Below are positions 50,101 through 61,600 of a stretch of DNA of 64,000 nucleotides, piece by piece. Source of the stretch: Anas platyrhynchos. Taxonomy: Eukaryota > Chordata > Aves > Anseriformes > Anatidae. The position numbers and the translations under genes are program-made. The notes beneath the pieces were generated by a model. It was not told the origin of the DNA. It was given only the letters and a program-made list of their open reading frames with translations, and searched no databases. Position 1 is the first letter of the stretch. Every line of letters starts with the position of its first letter. The stretch covers positions 31,653,001 through 31,717,000 of the forward strand of contig NC_092591.1 in assembly GCF_047663525.1 (NCBI RefSeq), written 5' to 3'.

Positions 50101-53100
50101 AGCGTGTCCCGGGCCAGGCGATCCTTCAGGTTGTCGCTGGAGGAGAGATTCCACAGGATCCCTGCACAGAGGAGAGGGATCCTCAGACCTGGGGACAGCT
50201 GGAGAGCATGCCCACCCTGACCCACCTCCCCAGGGCTCACACTGGCCACCCACAGCCAGGCACAGCAACGGGACAGCTCGTGGCGGGGGAGACCACCCAG
50301 CTGGGTGCCGACAATGCAAAGAAGTTGTCCCCACCAAGGCGGGGGTGGATCAGACCCATCTCACGCCAGGAGGACCCCTGCCTGCCCCTGTGGCCATCTC
50401 TGACCTGTGACGTTCTTGCGGAGCTCATCGTCGGGCTCCCGCAGCGTCCTCATGAGCTCGTAGATGCCGTTCTCCTCCACCAGCGCCAGCTTGTTCTCGG
50501 CGTTGTCGTAGATGAGGTTGCGCATGGCGCCGGTGGCGTGGCGCTGCACCTCCTGGTTGGGGCTGTTGAAGAGCTTCACCAGCTTGGGCATGGCCTGGAG
50601 GCTGCGGGCCTGCGAGGGGAGAGGCCAGATGGGTTGAGAGGCCAAGCCCCTCTCCCTTTCGCTTGGGGTCTGGGGCTCCTTCCACCTCTTTCACCCCTCC
50701 AGGAGCGCCCCACGGCAGCAGAGAGGAGCAGGGGACCCGATGAAAGCACGGATAGCCCCAAGCCCCATCCCCTTTGGTTCGCAGGTGCCCACCTGCTTCT
50801 TGGCGTTGCTGTCGCTGTAGCATTTGTGCTGGAGGTAGGCAGCGCCCAGGACCTGCAGGTTGGGGTCAGTGGCTATCAGGTATTTCACCGCGGAGGGCAG
50901 GTCGATGTCGTCAAACCTGGAAGCCACAGGCAGATGAGGAAGAGCCCAGGCAGGACATCCCCTGAGGGTCTTCTACCTCTGCTCCCCACCACGTCCCAAA
51001 TCTCCAAGACCAGCCAACCCATCACACTCCTTCCTGTGGCTGAGTGAGCATCTTCCCACCCTCACATCTCAGGATGGGCTGCTGGCAGGAGATAAAGGCA
51101 CACAGAGGAGGTAAAGGCACTTAGAGGCCGCTCCACACCATGGTACCTCACTATGGGGCTGAATCCTGCCAACCACCTCACCTCTCCTGCTTCCCTCGCA
51201 GCAAGGCGATGCCAGGAGGGCTGGAGGGTTTTGCCCTAAACCAGCCGAGTGCCTAACGAGGACACAAAGGACTCATCTGCTTGGCACTCACCCTCCCGAC
51301 TGCTGGGTGAGCAGTGTGCTGTGCCCGTTGTACATCTCCATGCCGCGTTGGTCCTGGAGGTGGTGGCTGGACTCGGCCAGGCTGCGCACGGAGGGCGCAC
51401 GGGAGCTGTGCTCCACCATGCCCATGTAGGAGCCCCCGATGCCCGCCTGCGAGGACGGCTGGATGCTGCCGAAGGAGCTGGTGCTGAGCCGGGAGCGGTT
51501 GTTGCTCTGGAAGCGCTGCAGCGTGCGCATGGCCGGCGCCCGGATGGTGCGGCTCTGGGGCACCTCGGTGCCATCCAGCCAGTCGGAGGAGCTCTTGGCG
51601 TTGGAGCCAGCGCTCATCTGCCTCTCGAAGGTGTACGAGCGGGTGAAGCCGCCGTTGCCTTGGCTCTTGTAGAGGGAGCGGTGGCCCATGGGGTCCAGCT
51701 GATCCGAGATGACGCTGTAGCGGTCGTCCGCGGCGGTGGGCGGCAGCGGCCCGTCAGCCAGCCGCAGGGAGCGCAGTGACAGCGTGTCGAAGCTCTGCCG
51801 AGCCCGGTAGTTGCGCTCGTGGAAGGAGCTAGGCCGCGGGGAGGTGTTGGCAGCCTGCGACATGGCGTAGCCGGTGCCGTAGGCCCGGCCCTTCGCTATG
51901 CCCCCGTTGCTGATGGTCGCCATGCGTTTGTGCGGCGTGAGGTCCACCGCTGACCGCGAGGACCAGCTGCTGCCCTTGAGCGTGCCAAAATCTTTCTTGG
52001 CCATCGACTGATACATCTGCAGGGCGGAGAGCACAGGGTTAAGGGAGGATGGCCGTGAGCCTGTCCCCTCCATCCCCACCGCGAGCAGAGGGAAGAACAG
52101 AGCCAAGAGCCCCCTCGGCTCTAAGTTGCAACTAGAAAAGCTACAGCTAGAGGCTGGGCATCCCCGGCTGACTGGGAGATGGGTCCCAGTGCAGGGGCAG
52201 ATAGCGAGCCCCCCAGTACGTACCGAGCTTTTGGAGTCCAAGCCATTGCTCTGGGAGCGGGAGCTGAAGGACGGGCGCAGGGTCGTGCCGTAGTGACCGC
52301 CTGCGGGATGGAGGGTGGAGGCAGTGAGGGGTGCGCGCACATCCAAGCAAACGGGGAGGCATTTGGGCAGCCTGGGACCGATGCAGCCCCCCTACCCTGC
52401 TGCCCTAGGGGTAGCAGAGCCCCACTGGGAGTTGCCGTGGTGCCAGGGCAGTGGCAAGAGGGATGAGCGAGTCGGAGGACTGGGGATGCGCCTGCCTTCC
52501 AGCCACAGAGAGCAGGAAGAGGCCGTGGAGACAGCGCGCCTCCCACGGCCTCCCTGCCTTTCATCGTGCCCCGACGGCGAGAGGAGTAATTGCTACCTTG
52601 GCAGGGACACGGTGGCTCAGCACGGCTCCCCTTGGCCTTACCCGGGCTGGGATCTGCGCTCAGAGAAGCCTGCTGTGCCCTGGCCGGGACGCTTAGACAT
52701 GGCCTCCTGCCGCGGGAGGCTGCAGAAGGCAGAGCCGTGCCACCACAGCCCACCGGGTGGCCGTCAGCAGTGGTGCTGAGGCGTGGGTGCCACCAGGTGT
52801 CGGAACAGGGACAGCTTTGGGGCTCAGGGGTGAGCAAGGCAAGAGCTGGGAGCCCCCAAAAGCCAGTCCCAGGGACGGGGCACGAGGGAGGAGGACAGGG
52901 AGACCCTGCCAGCGCTGTGGCCACAACGGGAGCGTGACCTGCACCCACACCCAGCCTCGGTGAGCCCAGGGGTGCCGCGGGGGCTCTCCCCTCGCCGCGG
53001 CGCAGCCCAGGGCACAATGGGGAGAAGCAACAGGGCGGAGGCCAGGAGCTCAGACGTTAAATGGAGGCGCTTGGAGCCCGGCCAGCAAGGCGAGACGCCG

Positions 53101-53574
53101 CTGAGAACCCAGGGACGGGGAAGGCGCACAGCCCGCAATCCCCAGGGAGCACAAAGCGGGGAGCGGGACCCCACTTCCCTCAGGGTGGGGGGAAACTGAG
53201 GCACGGGGGGAAACCAGCCCAGGCTTCACCCTCTTTGCTCCGGGGTGTGGGGCAGGTGTGGGCACGGGAAAAGGGGAACCCCCCACCCCCCTCCAAAAGA
53301 ATAATAATAATAATAATAAAAAGCCACCTGGCGGTCTCCCACCTCTGCCGTCGACCTGGTCGAGCACGGCGGCCTCGGGGTGCGCGGCGGCCGCCTGCCC
53401 CCGCAGCAGCATTCGGATGCGGACCTGCTCCTGGACGCGGGCGCTGCGCAGCCTCTGGGCCTCGGCTGCCTCCCGGCCTCGGCCATCCAGCTGCCGGTCG
53501 GAGGGCAAAGCCAGCGAGCAGACGCCGGCCTCGGGCTGCAGGGCCGAGAGCAAGAAGTTGTTCGTCTCCTGCAT
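47185..53574 (-). CDS. PKP3: Plakophilin-3, complete, 13 coding exons
   Basis: Exons in transcript order: 53574-53343, 52300-52224, 52016-51292, 50916-50793, 50609-50405, 50161-49987, 49785-49668, 49475-49308, 48954-48769, 48545-48392, 48109-47917, 47551-47464, 47220-47185. They join in phase to 2481 nt (826 aa plus TAA); human PKP3 has 797 aa. The start lies in a GCCACC-ATG context; the N-terminus reads MQETNNFLLSALQPEAGVCS, as in human. Exon 3 holds the Ser/Arg-rich head (SSRSAVDL, SFHERNYRARQ, DTLSLRSLRL, SRTIRAPAMRTLQRFQS). Armadillo repeats run from about residue 345 (FDDIDLPSAVKYLI; QEVQRHATGAMRNLIYDN; ELRKNVTGILWNLSSSD; EQERILNPVLDRVRTADH) to the end, KGYRKEDFLSL. PKP3 links desmosomal cadherins to desmoplakin and also has cytoplasmic RNA-granule roles; assignment by homology. 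Exon 12 has two in-phase donors 3 bases apart (GTG|GTACGT used here, AAG|GTGGTA alternative), which would drop one Val. Confidence 0.96.
53300..53322. repeat. (AAT)n microsatellite in PKP3 intron 1
   Basis: About six AAT units, 20 bases inside the intron from the PKP3 exon 1 splice donor. Length variation here would be expected between individuals. Confidence 0.85.
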
Positions 53575-53800
53575 GGTGGCGGTGGCGGCGAGCGGGGCCG
53601 AGGTGAGCGGGGCCGCCCTACTACGCAGGTGAGCACGGCAGGGCGGCGGCGGGGCCTTCCCTGAGCCGTAGGGAGGCACCCGGCCCGCCCCGCCGCCGCC
53701 ACGCCTCGGCGGCCGCCGCTCGTCCCTGCTTTGGACAAGGTGGCCGCGAGCCCCCCGCCACCATTGAGGCCCCCCCGAGAGGTTCCCACAGGTGGAGGTG
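53575..53800 (-). promoter_or_regulatory. PKP3: PKP3 promoter / CpG-rich 5' region
   Basis: Sequence just upstream of the PKP3 ATG is CpG-dense, and the density continues through exon 1, forming a CpG island from about 53,340 to 53,760. No TATA box was seen. Assigned by position and composition only. Confidence 0.55.
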
Positions 53801-56800
53801 CCAAGGGGCAGCCTCACGGTGACAAGGGTGTAAGGGGTGTGGAGGCTGCCCCAAAGGGGTTTGGGGGAGGACGTGCCTCAGGCTACCGTGACTCCCTTGG
53901 CAGGCTCCCCATTAAGCCCCAGAGCCTAACCAGCTGCCCTACCAGTAAGCCCCGGAGCTCCCCATTAAGCCCCAGACCCCTGCATTGAGCCAGCAGTGAG
54001 ATGTGGACCCCTATGTGGTCCTGCCAGCCGACCCTCGGAGAGCCCCCGACCCCTGGGCAGCCTCCCTGTTGACCCGCAGACCTTTGTGTGGTCTCTCTGC
54101 CGAGCCCTAGACCCCAGCACAGACCCAGCAGTGAGACCTGCACCACCCCATGGCCTCTCCAGTCCATCCCAGAACCCCAGGTGACCCCCCTGGAGAGCCC
54201 CAGACACACATAGGGCAGCTCAGAAGGGTTCTGGACCACCAGCTAGCCTCCTTGTAGCCCTGGTCAGTCCCACCAGTGAGCCTCAGACCTCCACGTGCCA
54301 TCTCCTCGGAGAGCCCCAGGTCCCAGGCAGCCCCTTAACACTGACCCTCACCCCCCAAATTCCCCCCACCCCAGCTGGGGCGCAGGGCTGGCCCACCAGG
54401 GGGCTCCACAGGGGGCAGTAATTAGGGGCCAGGCTCTCCCTGCTTTGCTTTTCAAATCAGCCGGGGAATTAAACAACAATAATAATAATAAATATAACAA
54501 CAAAGGGGGCAGCTCAGCGCCGCCGGGCTGGTGGCTGTGCGCATGGAGGCAATGAATGTGGGGTGACTCAGCTGCTGCCGTGCACAGGCACTAATTAGGC
54601 TCGCCCCACCCACCCAGCCACCCTGGCCGACCCCAGCTTGGGGGGCACGCCTGCTTTTCCCCAGCCCAGCACGCTCCCGAAATCCCCACAGCTTTGTCTT
54701 GTGCCAGGCCGTAAACCACAGCTTTCCCCTCTGCCCAAATTCTTTCCCTGAGCCACGCACTCGTGAACTGAGCTGTGTACGTCCTCAGCCTCGGGACGGG
54801 GTTGGAGTGGTGTCCGCGGTGGCTTTGGTGCTCAGCGTCACCCGCTCCGGCCCCGCCTGGCAGAAGCGTCTTGGGGTTTGGCAGCTGGTGAGCTGGCCGG
54901 GACTTGCAACACCCAGCGATGACAGCTCCAGACGGCAGCTTTTGTGCTTCGGTAGGAGGGGGAAAAGAACAGGGAGGAATGTGCCGCCGTCAGCAGGAGC
55001 AGCGGCTTATTCTGGGCGGGAGAGCGTTTTATGGCCAGGCAGCCTGTCCTCTGCTTTGATGTGGTCCCTGGTGCTGGTGGCTGCAAACCCCAAAACCCCA
55101 GGGCCACCGCAGCACCGTGCCCCGGGACTGATGACTCCCCCCCCGCCTCTCCATCTCTCCCTGGGGAGCTTCATAAGTTTGGGGATCACACCTGATCCTT
55201 CCTTTTCGGGGTCTGCAGCCCTAAGGAGACCCCGCTCCCGGCTCCGTGCCCACCTCGTGCCACCCCCACGGGTACACCGAGTTAGCAGAGCTCGGCAGGG
55301 CGCTCCCAGCCCGCATGAATCACGTCCCCCCCGCCCCGGGAGCAGGCGTTCTCTCCCTGTGCAAGTTGCTGCTTGCTCGCGGCCCCATGCCAGGCTCCGA
55401 GGGACTCGGGGACACCCCCCAGGCAATGCCTCCGCACCCCCAAAGCGGGCAGCTGGGGCTCTGCAACCCCACAAAATCATTCAGGATGGGGCACTTAGAA
55501 AGAAAACCAGCAGCACATCGGCACAGCGTTCCTATTTGGAGCAGAACCAAGGAGATGTGGCCACAGCCAGAGCGACGCGGGGATGAAAAAACTCTGTGGA
55601 CACACCAAAGCAGCAGCTGGCTCGCACCCTGGAGGCACCCCTGTCCTCTCCTCTGTGCCACAACTAACGCCGTGTCCCCCCGTGAGACCTCCGTGCCCGG
55701 GGGCAGGTTGTCCCCTCAGCCCCACTGGGTGCCTGTCCCCAAAAGCAGGTCCCCAGGGAGCCTGTGGCTGCCGGTGCCACTGGCGGTTCAGGCAGGGAGT
55801 GGCTGGCGGCACCGCAGCGCACGTGGGCCACCCTGCCCGTGGTGTCCCTTTGACAGCGGGGACACTGAGGCATGAGGACATTTAGGGAGGGACAGAAAAG
55901 CTGCTTGGCCAAAGCTGGCCAGGAGCTGGCCGCTGACAGACCCATCATCCAGCACGAGCTGCCCCTTGCCACCTGGACGAGCTGGCTGTGGGGATGCCAA
56001 AGGGTGGCTGATGCCACCAGCTCGTCCCAGTGGGACCCACGGCCCCTCAATGCAATGACAACCTGCAGCAGGGACAGCCACACGTGTGCGAGAGCAGCGG
56101 GCACGTACCTTGTTGGGTGGCCCTGGAGGGCCGGTGCCCTGCAGCATCCTCCCTCCCGGCCAGGCGCGTGCCCCTCCGGGTGCTTTCGGGGGAGCCGAGC
56201 ACCCCGCTGTGGGGTCGGCGTTGCCGTCTGTGCTGTGGCGGGTGTGGGGCCGCGGCAGGGCCCGCCCCGGGAGCTTACCCAACCAGTCTCTTCACCGTTG
56301 TTTTGCATGTGTGCTCAAAAACCCGCTTGCCTCACAGCCAAGTTCGTGCTTTTGGGGCTCGTGACGAGGCTCCGGCTCTCGGTGGCTCTGTGACTTGCCA
56401 TCAGTGGGGTTCCACGGGTCCCTCAGTCCCCGTCACCTCCACTGTGGTCCCAAAAGCCCTTTGGGGCCCCACCACCGTGCCCCTTTGGCTAATGCATCCT
56501 GCCCAATGTGGGCCATTGAGCCCCCCGCCCAGCACAGGGCACCCACGGGCGCAACAAGGGGCTTCCGAAGAAGACAAGAGGGAGCAGAAGCAGGGGAGGG
56601 GGACACAGCTTTTGGGGCAAGGGGCTCCCCCCTGCCCTAGAGGCTCCCGGGGAGCGTGTTTGCATGTGTGGGATTGAGCAGGAGCCCTTTGAAGCCCAGA
56701 TAAGCCGAAAGGGAGCGTTCCAAACGAGCCAAACCAGTTTCAGGGCCATCTCTCCCACCAGTGCCGGAGCCGCGGCTCCACACCGCACCCAGTGCTTGCC

Positions 56801-57784
56801 AGCCCCCTTTGCCCACCACCACCCCTGTGCTCAGCCCCACAGCCGGCCCTACAGAGCTGCTGGGCCACAGGCTTGGGGCTGGTACTCATCTCTGTCCCCC
56901 CCCATCCCGCAGGACCCAACAAGCCCAAATCCAGCACTCCCCCGGGGCAGGGCGAGCCGCTCAGCAGAGGCCTCTCCCTCTTGCTCCTCAAAAAGAGGGG
57001 AACTGCCCCAGCCCTGCTGTCATTTGGGGTTCCCCTGCCCTACCAAAGCTGACACCGGAGAGGCTCAGTGTCCCCAGCGGGGTGAGCGGTGACAGCACTG
57101 GTAGCAGCAGCTCCAGCAGGAGCACTGCCCGCTCTGACAGCTGGAAAAGTTGTGCCTAAGGAAAATTGGCTTTGGGGATCACGCTGCCCATGAATTTTGG
57201 GGTCGGTGTGGCCGCCTGCCCTGCCCAGGACTTCTCAGCCCCGAGGCCACCTCCTGGTGCAGCAGGCAAAGCCCTCGCCCACAACAAAGCACTAAAAAAG
57301 GGCTCGAAAACGAGGGCAGCTGGGCAAGGAGAGCAGCCTGCGAGTGGCATCACGGGGATAAAATCCCGCTGCCTGCCCTCTGCCCTCATCCCACAGCAGA
57401 GCAACCCCAACAGCACATCCTGGGGTGACCTGAGGGACATTTCAGCTCCCTGGGGGTGCTCAGCCTCGCTGCATCACCCCCATGAAGGGGCAAGGATGCC
57501 CAACGGCCTGCTTTTAGCCCCTGCTCCCACAGTGGGGTGAGCTCCCCGTGTGGGGCACGGGCGGGTGGAGCCCAGGTGTGGGGTGGAGGCTCCCCAATCT
57601 CCCTGCAAGCCCGGGCGCGCATCAAAGGCACCCGGCTGCCTCCTCCTCCTCCTCCCCCCTTTTTCTGCACGTTGCCACCCAAAAGAACAGATCCTCACCC
57701 CGTACCCGGCCTCCTCCTGCTCTGCCTCGAGGTGCAGGGTGACATGGGGCTGGGAGGGAAGGAAATCCCAGCCAAGACATTGAT
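53801..57784. other. Intergenic region between PKP3 and the B4GALNT4 3' end
   Basis: GC-rich, no recognised gene. It contains an (AAT)n tract at 54,472-54,500 and a loosely repetitive run of CCC-AG-N-GCC-type motifs between about 53,900 and 54,330 (phrases such as GAGCCCCAGAC and CCAGCAGTGAGA recur with drift). Long open frames here are on both strands and read as proline/arginine-rich GC-driven noise. Confidence 0.5.
53900..54330. repeat. Degenerate tandem-like repeat region
   Basis: Phrases recur with imperfect spacing: CCATTAAGCCCCAGA (twice, near 53,910 and 53,960), AGCCAGCAGTGAGA / ACCCAGCAGTGAGA (near 53,987 and 54,123), GAGAGCCCC (near 54,038, 54,194 and 54,311) and CCTCCCTGTTGACCC-like spacers. 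The unit length is not constant. This suggests an old, eroded minisatellite with units of roughly 40 to 130 bases. Confidence 0.45.
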
Positions 57785-57790
57785 TTTATT
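57785..57790 (-). terminator. B4GALNT4: B4GALNT4 polyadenylation signal (AATAAA on minus strand)
   Basis: TTTATT on the plus strand, about 900 bases past the B4GALNT4 stop codon (58,693). Another TTTATT (minus-strand AATAAA) was not seen closer to the stop in a clear context, so this is the likeliest 3' end, though an earlier non-canonical signal is possible. Confidence 0.55.
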
Positions 57791-57794
57791 TTTT

Positions 57795-57866
57795 AAGAAT
57801 TAAAAAAAACAAAACAAAACAAAAAAAAAACGAACAAACAAACAAATAAACAAAAAAACAACAGAC
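57795..57866. repeat. A-rich low-complexity tract
   Basis: About 70 bases of A interrupted by single C or G (AAAAC and AAAC units) immediately upstream, in B4GALNT4 sense, of the inferred polyadenylation signal. On the B4GALNT4 strand it reads as a U-rich element in the distal 3' untranslated region. Confidence 0.8.
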
Positions 57867-58230
57867 AGAACTTCCTGAAAACAGCTTCCTACCTCATAAT
57901 TTCACAGAAATTAGCTTGGAAACGTTGTTTGCTCTCCCCTGCTCCCGATACCTGCTTCGGGCTCTGCCCTTTCCCCCCCCCCCACAGCCCACCCTCCCGG
58001 GCCTAAGCATCACCAGCTCGTCCTGCTTGAGGGGGTCCAGGAAGGGGCTCTGCCCCTGCCCCAGCCACCCACAGCAGTGGGGGCAAAGCCGAGCCCTCTT
58101 CTCCCCTCCAAGCCTGCCTCTGGGGATCCCGCTGGCCTTGGACCCCCACCCTGCAGGTATCTGCTCCAGCAGCCCCCCTGCAGAAGCTTGGCACTGGCAT
58201 TTTTGGGGGGATGCAGAGTGGGCACCGCCT

Positions 58231-58350
58231 GCGAGCTTGGGTACTGCGTTTCTGGGTACCGCTTTTTTGGGTACCCTTTTCTGGGTACCTCTTTTTTGGG
58301 TACCTTTTTTTGGGGGGTACCTCTTTTTTAGGGTACCTCTTTCCCACCTC
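58231..58350. repeat. GGTACC minisatellite, ~15-bp period, in B4GALNT4 3'UTR
   Basis: Six GGTACC palindromes, plus a degenerate first GGTACT, recur at 13-16 base spacing between T-rich spacers (GGGTACC followed by TCTTTTTT, CTTTTCT or TTTTTTT). In the B4GALNT4 transcript the repeat reads GGTACCC plus A-rich spacers. It lies roughly 350-460 bases after the stop codon. Confidence 0.85.
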
Positions 58351-58692
58351 CAGCATCGCCGGCGCAGCACAGCCCCAGGGCTCAGCCCGGAGGCTTCGCC
58401 CCTCCTGACAGCAGGATGCCCATCGCCCCAGCGCTAATGAGTTAATAAATTCGTTTCTGACTAAGAAATTAGACCCTTAAGAAAAAAACCACGAGCCCGC
58501 TTTCGCCCACCCACCCCCCGTTCCCCGTATCGCCCCCCCAAAGTAACTGCGGTTTGTTGAGAGATCCTGGTGGCAGCGAGTGCCCTCCGTGCCAGCACCG
58601 GTGGCCACGGGCAGGGGTTGGGGACAGCCAGGTGGCGGCGGTGGTGGCCGACCTCTGGTGGGGCCTGGCAGCTGCAGGCCGGGCTCGGGGCG

Positions 58693-61600
58693 CTAGTCCT
58701 TGGGCGGCTTCTTGCTGCGGGTGTTCCACATGCCGCGCTTGGAGTGGTAGTAGTGGTAAAAGTTCCTGAGACGTAAGCGCTCCACCTCCAGCCCGCTCTG
58801 AAGGACCCTGCAGCCGGACAGAGGGACAAACGCTCAGGGAAAAGGAGGGCACGGACACAGCTGGGGGCGCCCCAAAGCCAGGTTATGGCCTTGGGAAGCT
58901 GAACACCTCCTCGGAGGTGGCTCCAAGGTGCAGGTGACACAACCTGCCCATGGGAAGGGCACAAAGCAGGGCGGAGGCCAGCTATGCCCATAGGGGAGGG
59001 TTCAGGGGTCCCGGTGCCCCCATCCTCACCTGTCCAGGAGCTCCCAGTCCTCCCCGCCCCAACGGTCCCTGAACTCCTCCGTGTTCATCCCTCCGACGCG
59101 GTCGAAGTCTGACTTGTAGATGCCGAAGAGGCCAAAGCCATTCACCTCCCAGTAACCTGCGGGGGAGAGCAGCGGGACCCCCGCCCCGCCAAACCATCAC
59201 CCTGGGGTGCTCCCTGCTGCCCGCTGAGCCCCAGCCACGGGAGCACCCCCATTTCATCCACCCCTTTCCACCACGGGTCTGTCCCCACCACTGCCACCTC
59301 CTGCTGTGGGTGGTTCACAGGGTGACACCACAGCTTTTGGAGCACCCTTGGGCTCCAAACCCCGTCTCACCAAAGCAGACCACGCTCATCCTCTCACATC
59401 ACCAAGCACGGCTGTAACCCACGCGATCCTGGGGCACGCGGGGGGCATCGCCCAGGGGACCGCTCACCGTTGGGCTCCCGCGGGGAGCTGCCGCAGCTCA
59501 GCCTCATGACGATGGGCGCGTAGGCCAGCTTCCCCTCCACGCAGTGCTTTCGGATGCTGTCCAGGATGTTGGCAGGGAAGTGGATGTGCAGGTCGCACAG
59601 GAACACGATGCTGTGCCCGTCCTGCAGCGGGGGGACAAGACGCGGCCATGAGGCTCGTGGACAAACAGCCCCAAGCCCCCACCAGAAGCCACAAGGGAGG
59701 GGAGCTCACCTCGACCATGTCCACGCCAGCCTGCAGCCCGGCCGAGCGCTCGAAGTTGCCCATGCGCCGCAGGTACTGGTAGCTGGGGAGAGAGCCCAGG
59801 GCAGTCAGCGTTGGTGGTGGAAGGGGACACAAGGGAGAGAGACTGAGAATAGCAGCGAGGATTGGCCCTGTGAGCCTCGTGAGGACCACGGTGGGACGTG
59901 GATGGGGTTGAGGGGTCTTTGGGGTAGGTTACCGGGGTAGCTTGGCATCCTGCAGGGCTTTCTCGACGTCCATGTCATCGCTGTCAAAGTCCACCAGGAT
60001 GACGTTGAAGTTGGCGTCCTTCGTAGCCTCGTACAGACCGGCCATGTCCGAGATGAACTGCTGGACCCAGCGCGCTTGGTTCTTCACTGCCAGGCACAGC
60101 CACAGAAGTCTCTCAGACCTCGGGATCCCAGCGACGGAAGTCCCAAGAGCACGCCCAACCACACCAGCACCCCATCTCATGAGACCAGATAACCTCAGCA
60201 TTGCTAAGGACCTGGCCTCCTGAAACAGCCCTGCTCAGTGGTTGCCCAAGACCCCAGAAAACATGCTTGGCCCTACCATGGTCATGGGGATGTCCCTACA
60301 CCCCTCTGCCCAACACAGCCATGGTTCATACCCTCTTGGCTGCCAGCACACCCTTGGGCCAGCCACGTCCTGCTGTCACCTACCAGGTACCACGAAGTGC
60401 ACCATGATGTCCTGCTTCCAGCTGAGCTGCAGGGGCTGGCAGAGGATGGGTTTGCCATACAAGACGCTCCAGGCGCTGGGCTGGGGCTCGGTGGCCCCCA
60501 GGGCTGGCCCCTCGGGGTTGGTCTCGGCACTGTCGTCCTGCTTGCCATGGTGCAGGAGGACATAGACGTACTCGGAGAGCCGCACCGTGCGCTGGCCCCG
60601 CTCCGCCAGCTCCAGCTCCAGCAGGTAGCGGTTCCCTCGGGCCGTGTCCCGGCGCTTCTCCACGTTGACGATCCGCAGAAGGGTGTAGATGCTGCAGGGA
60701 GAGGAGAAGCAGCTGAAGCCACCACGGCCACGAGCTCTTCTCCCCGTGCTTGAGGGGCTGGGCTGAACCTGCTATCACCTAAACACCTTCTACAACTCAG
60801 TAACGTGTCTGTCCACGTGGGAAGCAGTGGGTATTGTTTACCTGGGCTTCAGCAACACGTTTGATGCTGTTTCCCACAACCTTCTACTAGATAAACTGCC
60901 AAGACGCAGACTGGACAGGTGGGCTGTAAGATGGGCCAGCAGGTTGCACTCAGAGGATGCTGAGCAATGACTTTTACTCAGGCTAAAGAACCTGAGTGAA
61001 GTCTGGAGGAGTTGGGTCTGCTGACCCTGGGGGGACCTCATCACAATATTCCAGTTCTTAAAGGGCAGCTACAAGGAGGACCAGGGCTCTCTCTTCCCTA
61101 GGAGCCAACATCAAGACAAGGTACAGCAGACACAAGCTGCATCAGGAGAGGTTCTGTCTTGATATAAGCCAATTCTTTTTTTTTTTTTTTTTTTTTTTAC
61201 AGTGAGAAAAACCACTCGCTGGAACAACCTGCCCAGGAACACGGTAGCATCCCCACCACCAGAGGTTTTCAAGATGTGACTGGAAAGGGTAGCACGCAAT
61301 CCCATCTAGGCTCCTTTTTCCCTCCCCAGAGGTTGGGCCCGATGATCTTCCAAGGTCCCTTCCAACCTCCATGACTCTAACCCAACGTCGGGATCCCCCA
61401 AGTCCCAAAAAGCCAAAAGGGGCAAAAAGGCAGGTCCCCCCACCTCCCTCCCGTCCCCTGCTGCCTCCCTACCCGCCGTTCTTCTCGTTGAGCTTCTCCA
61501 TGTACTGGGCCACCACGTCGACCACCTCGCTCTCGCTCAGCTGCAGGTTGCCCGAAACGTTGCAGCGCAGGTCGTTCCAGTCGGATCTCAGGAGCTCAAA

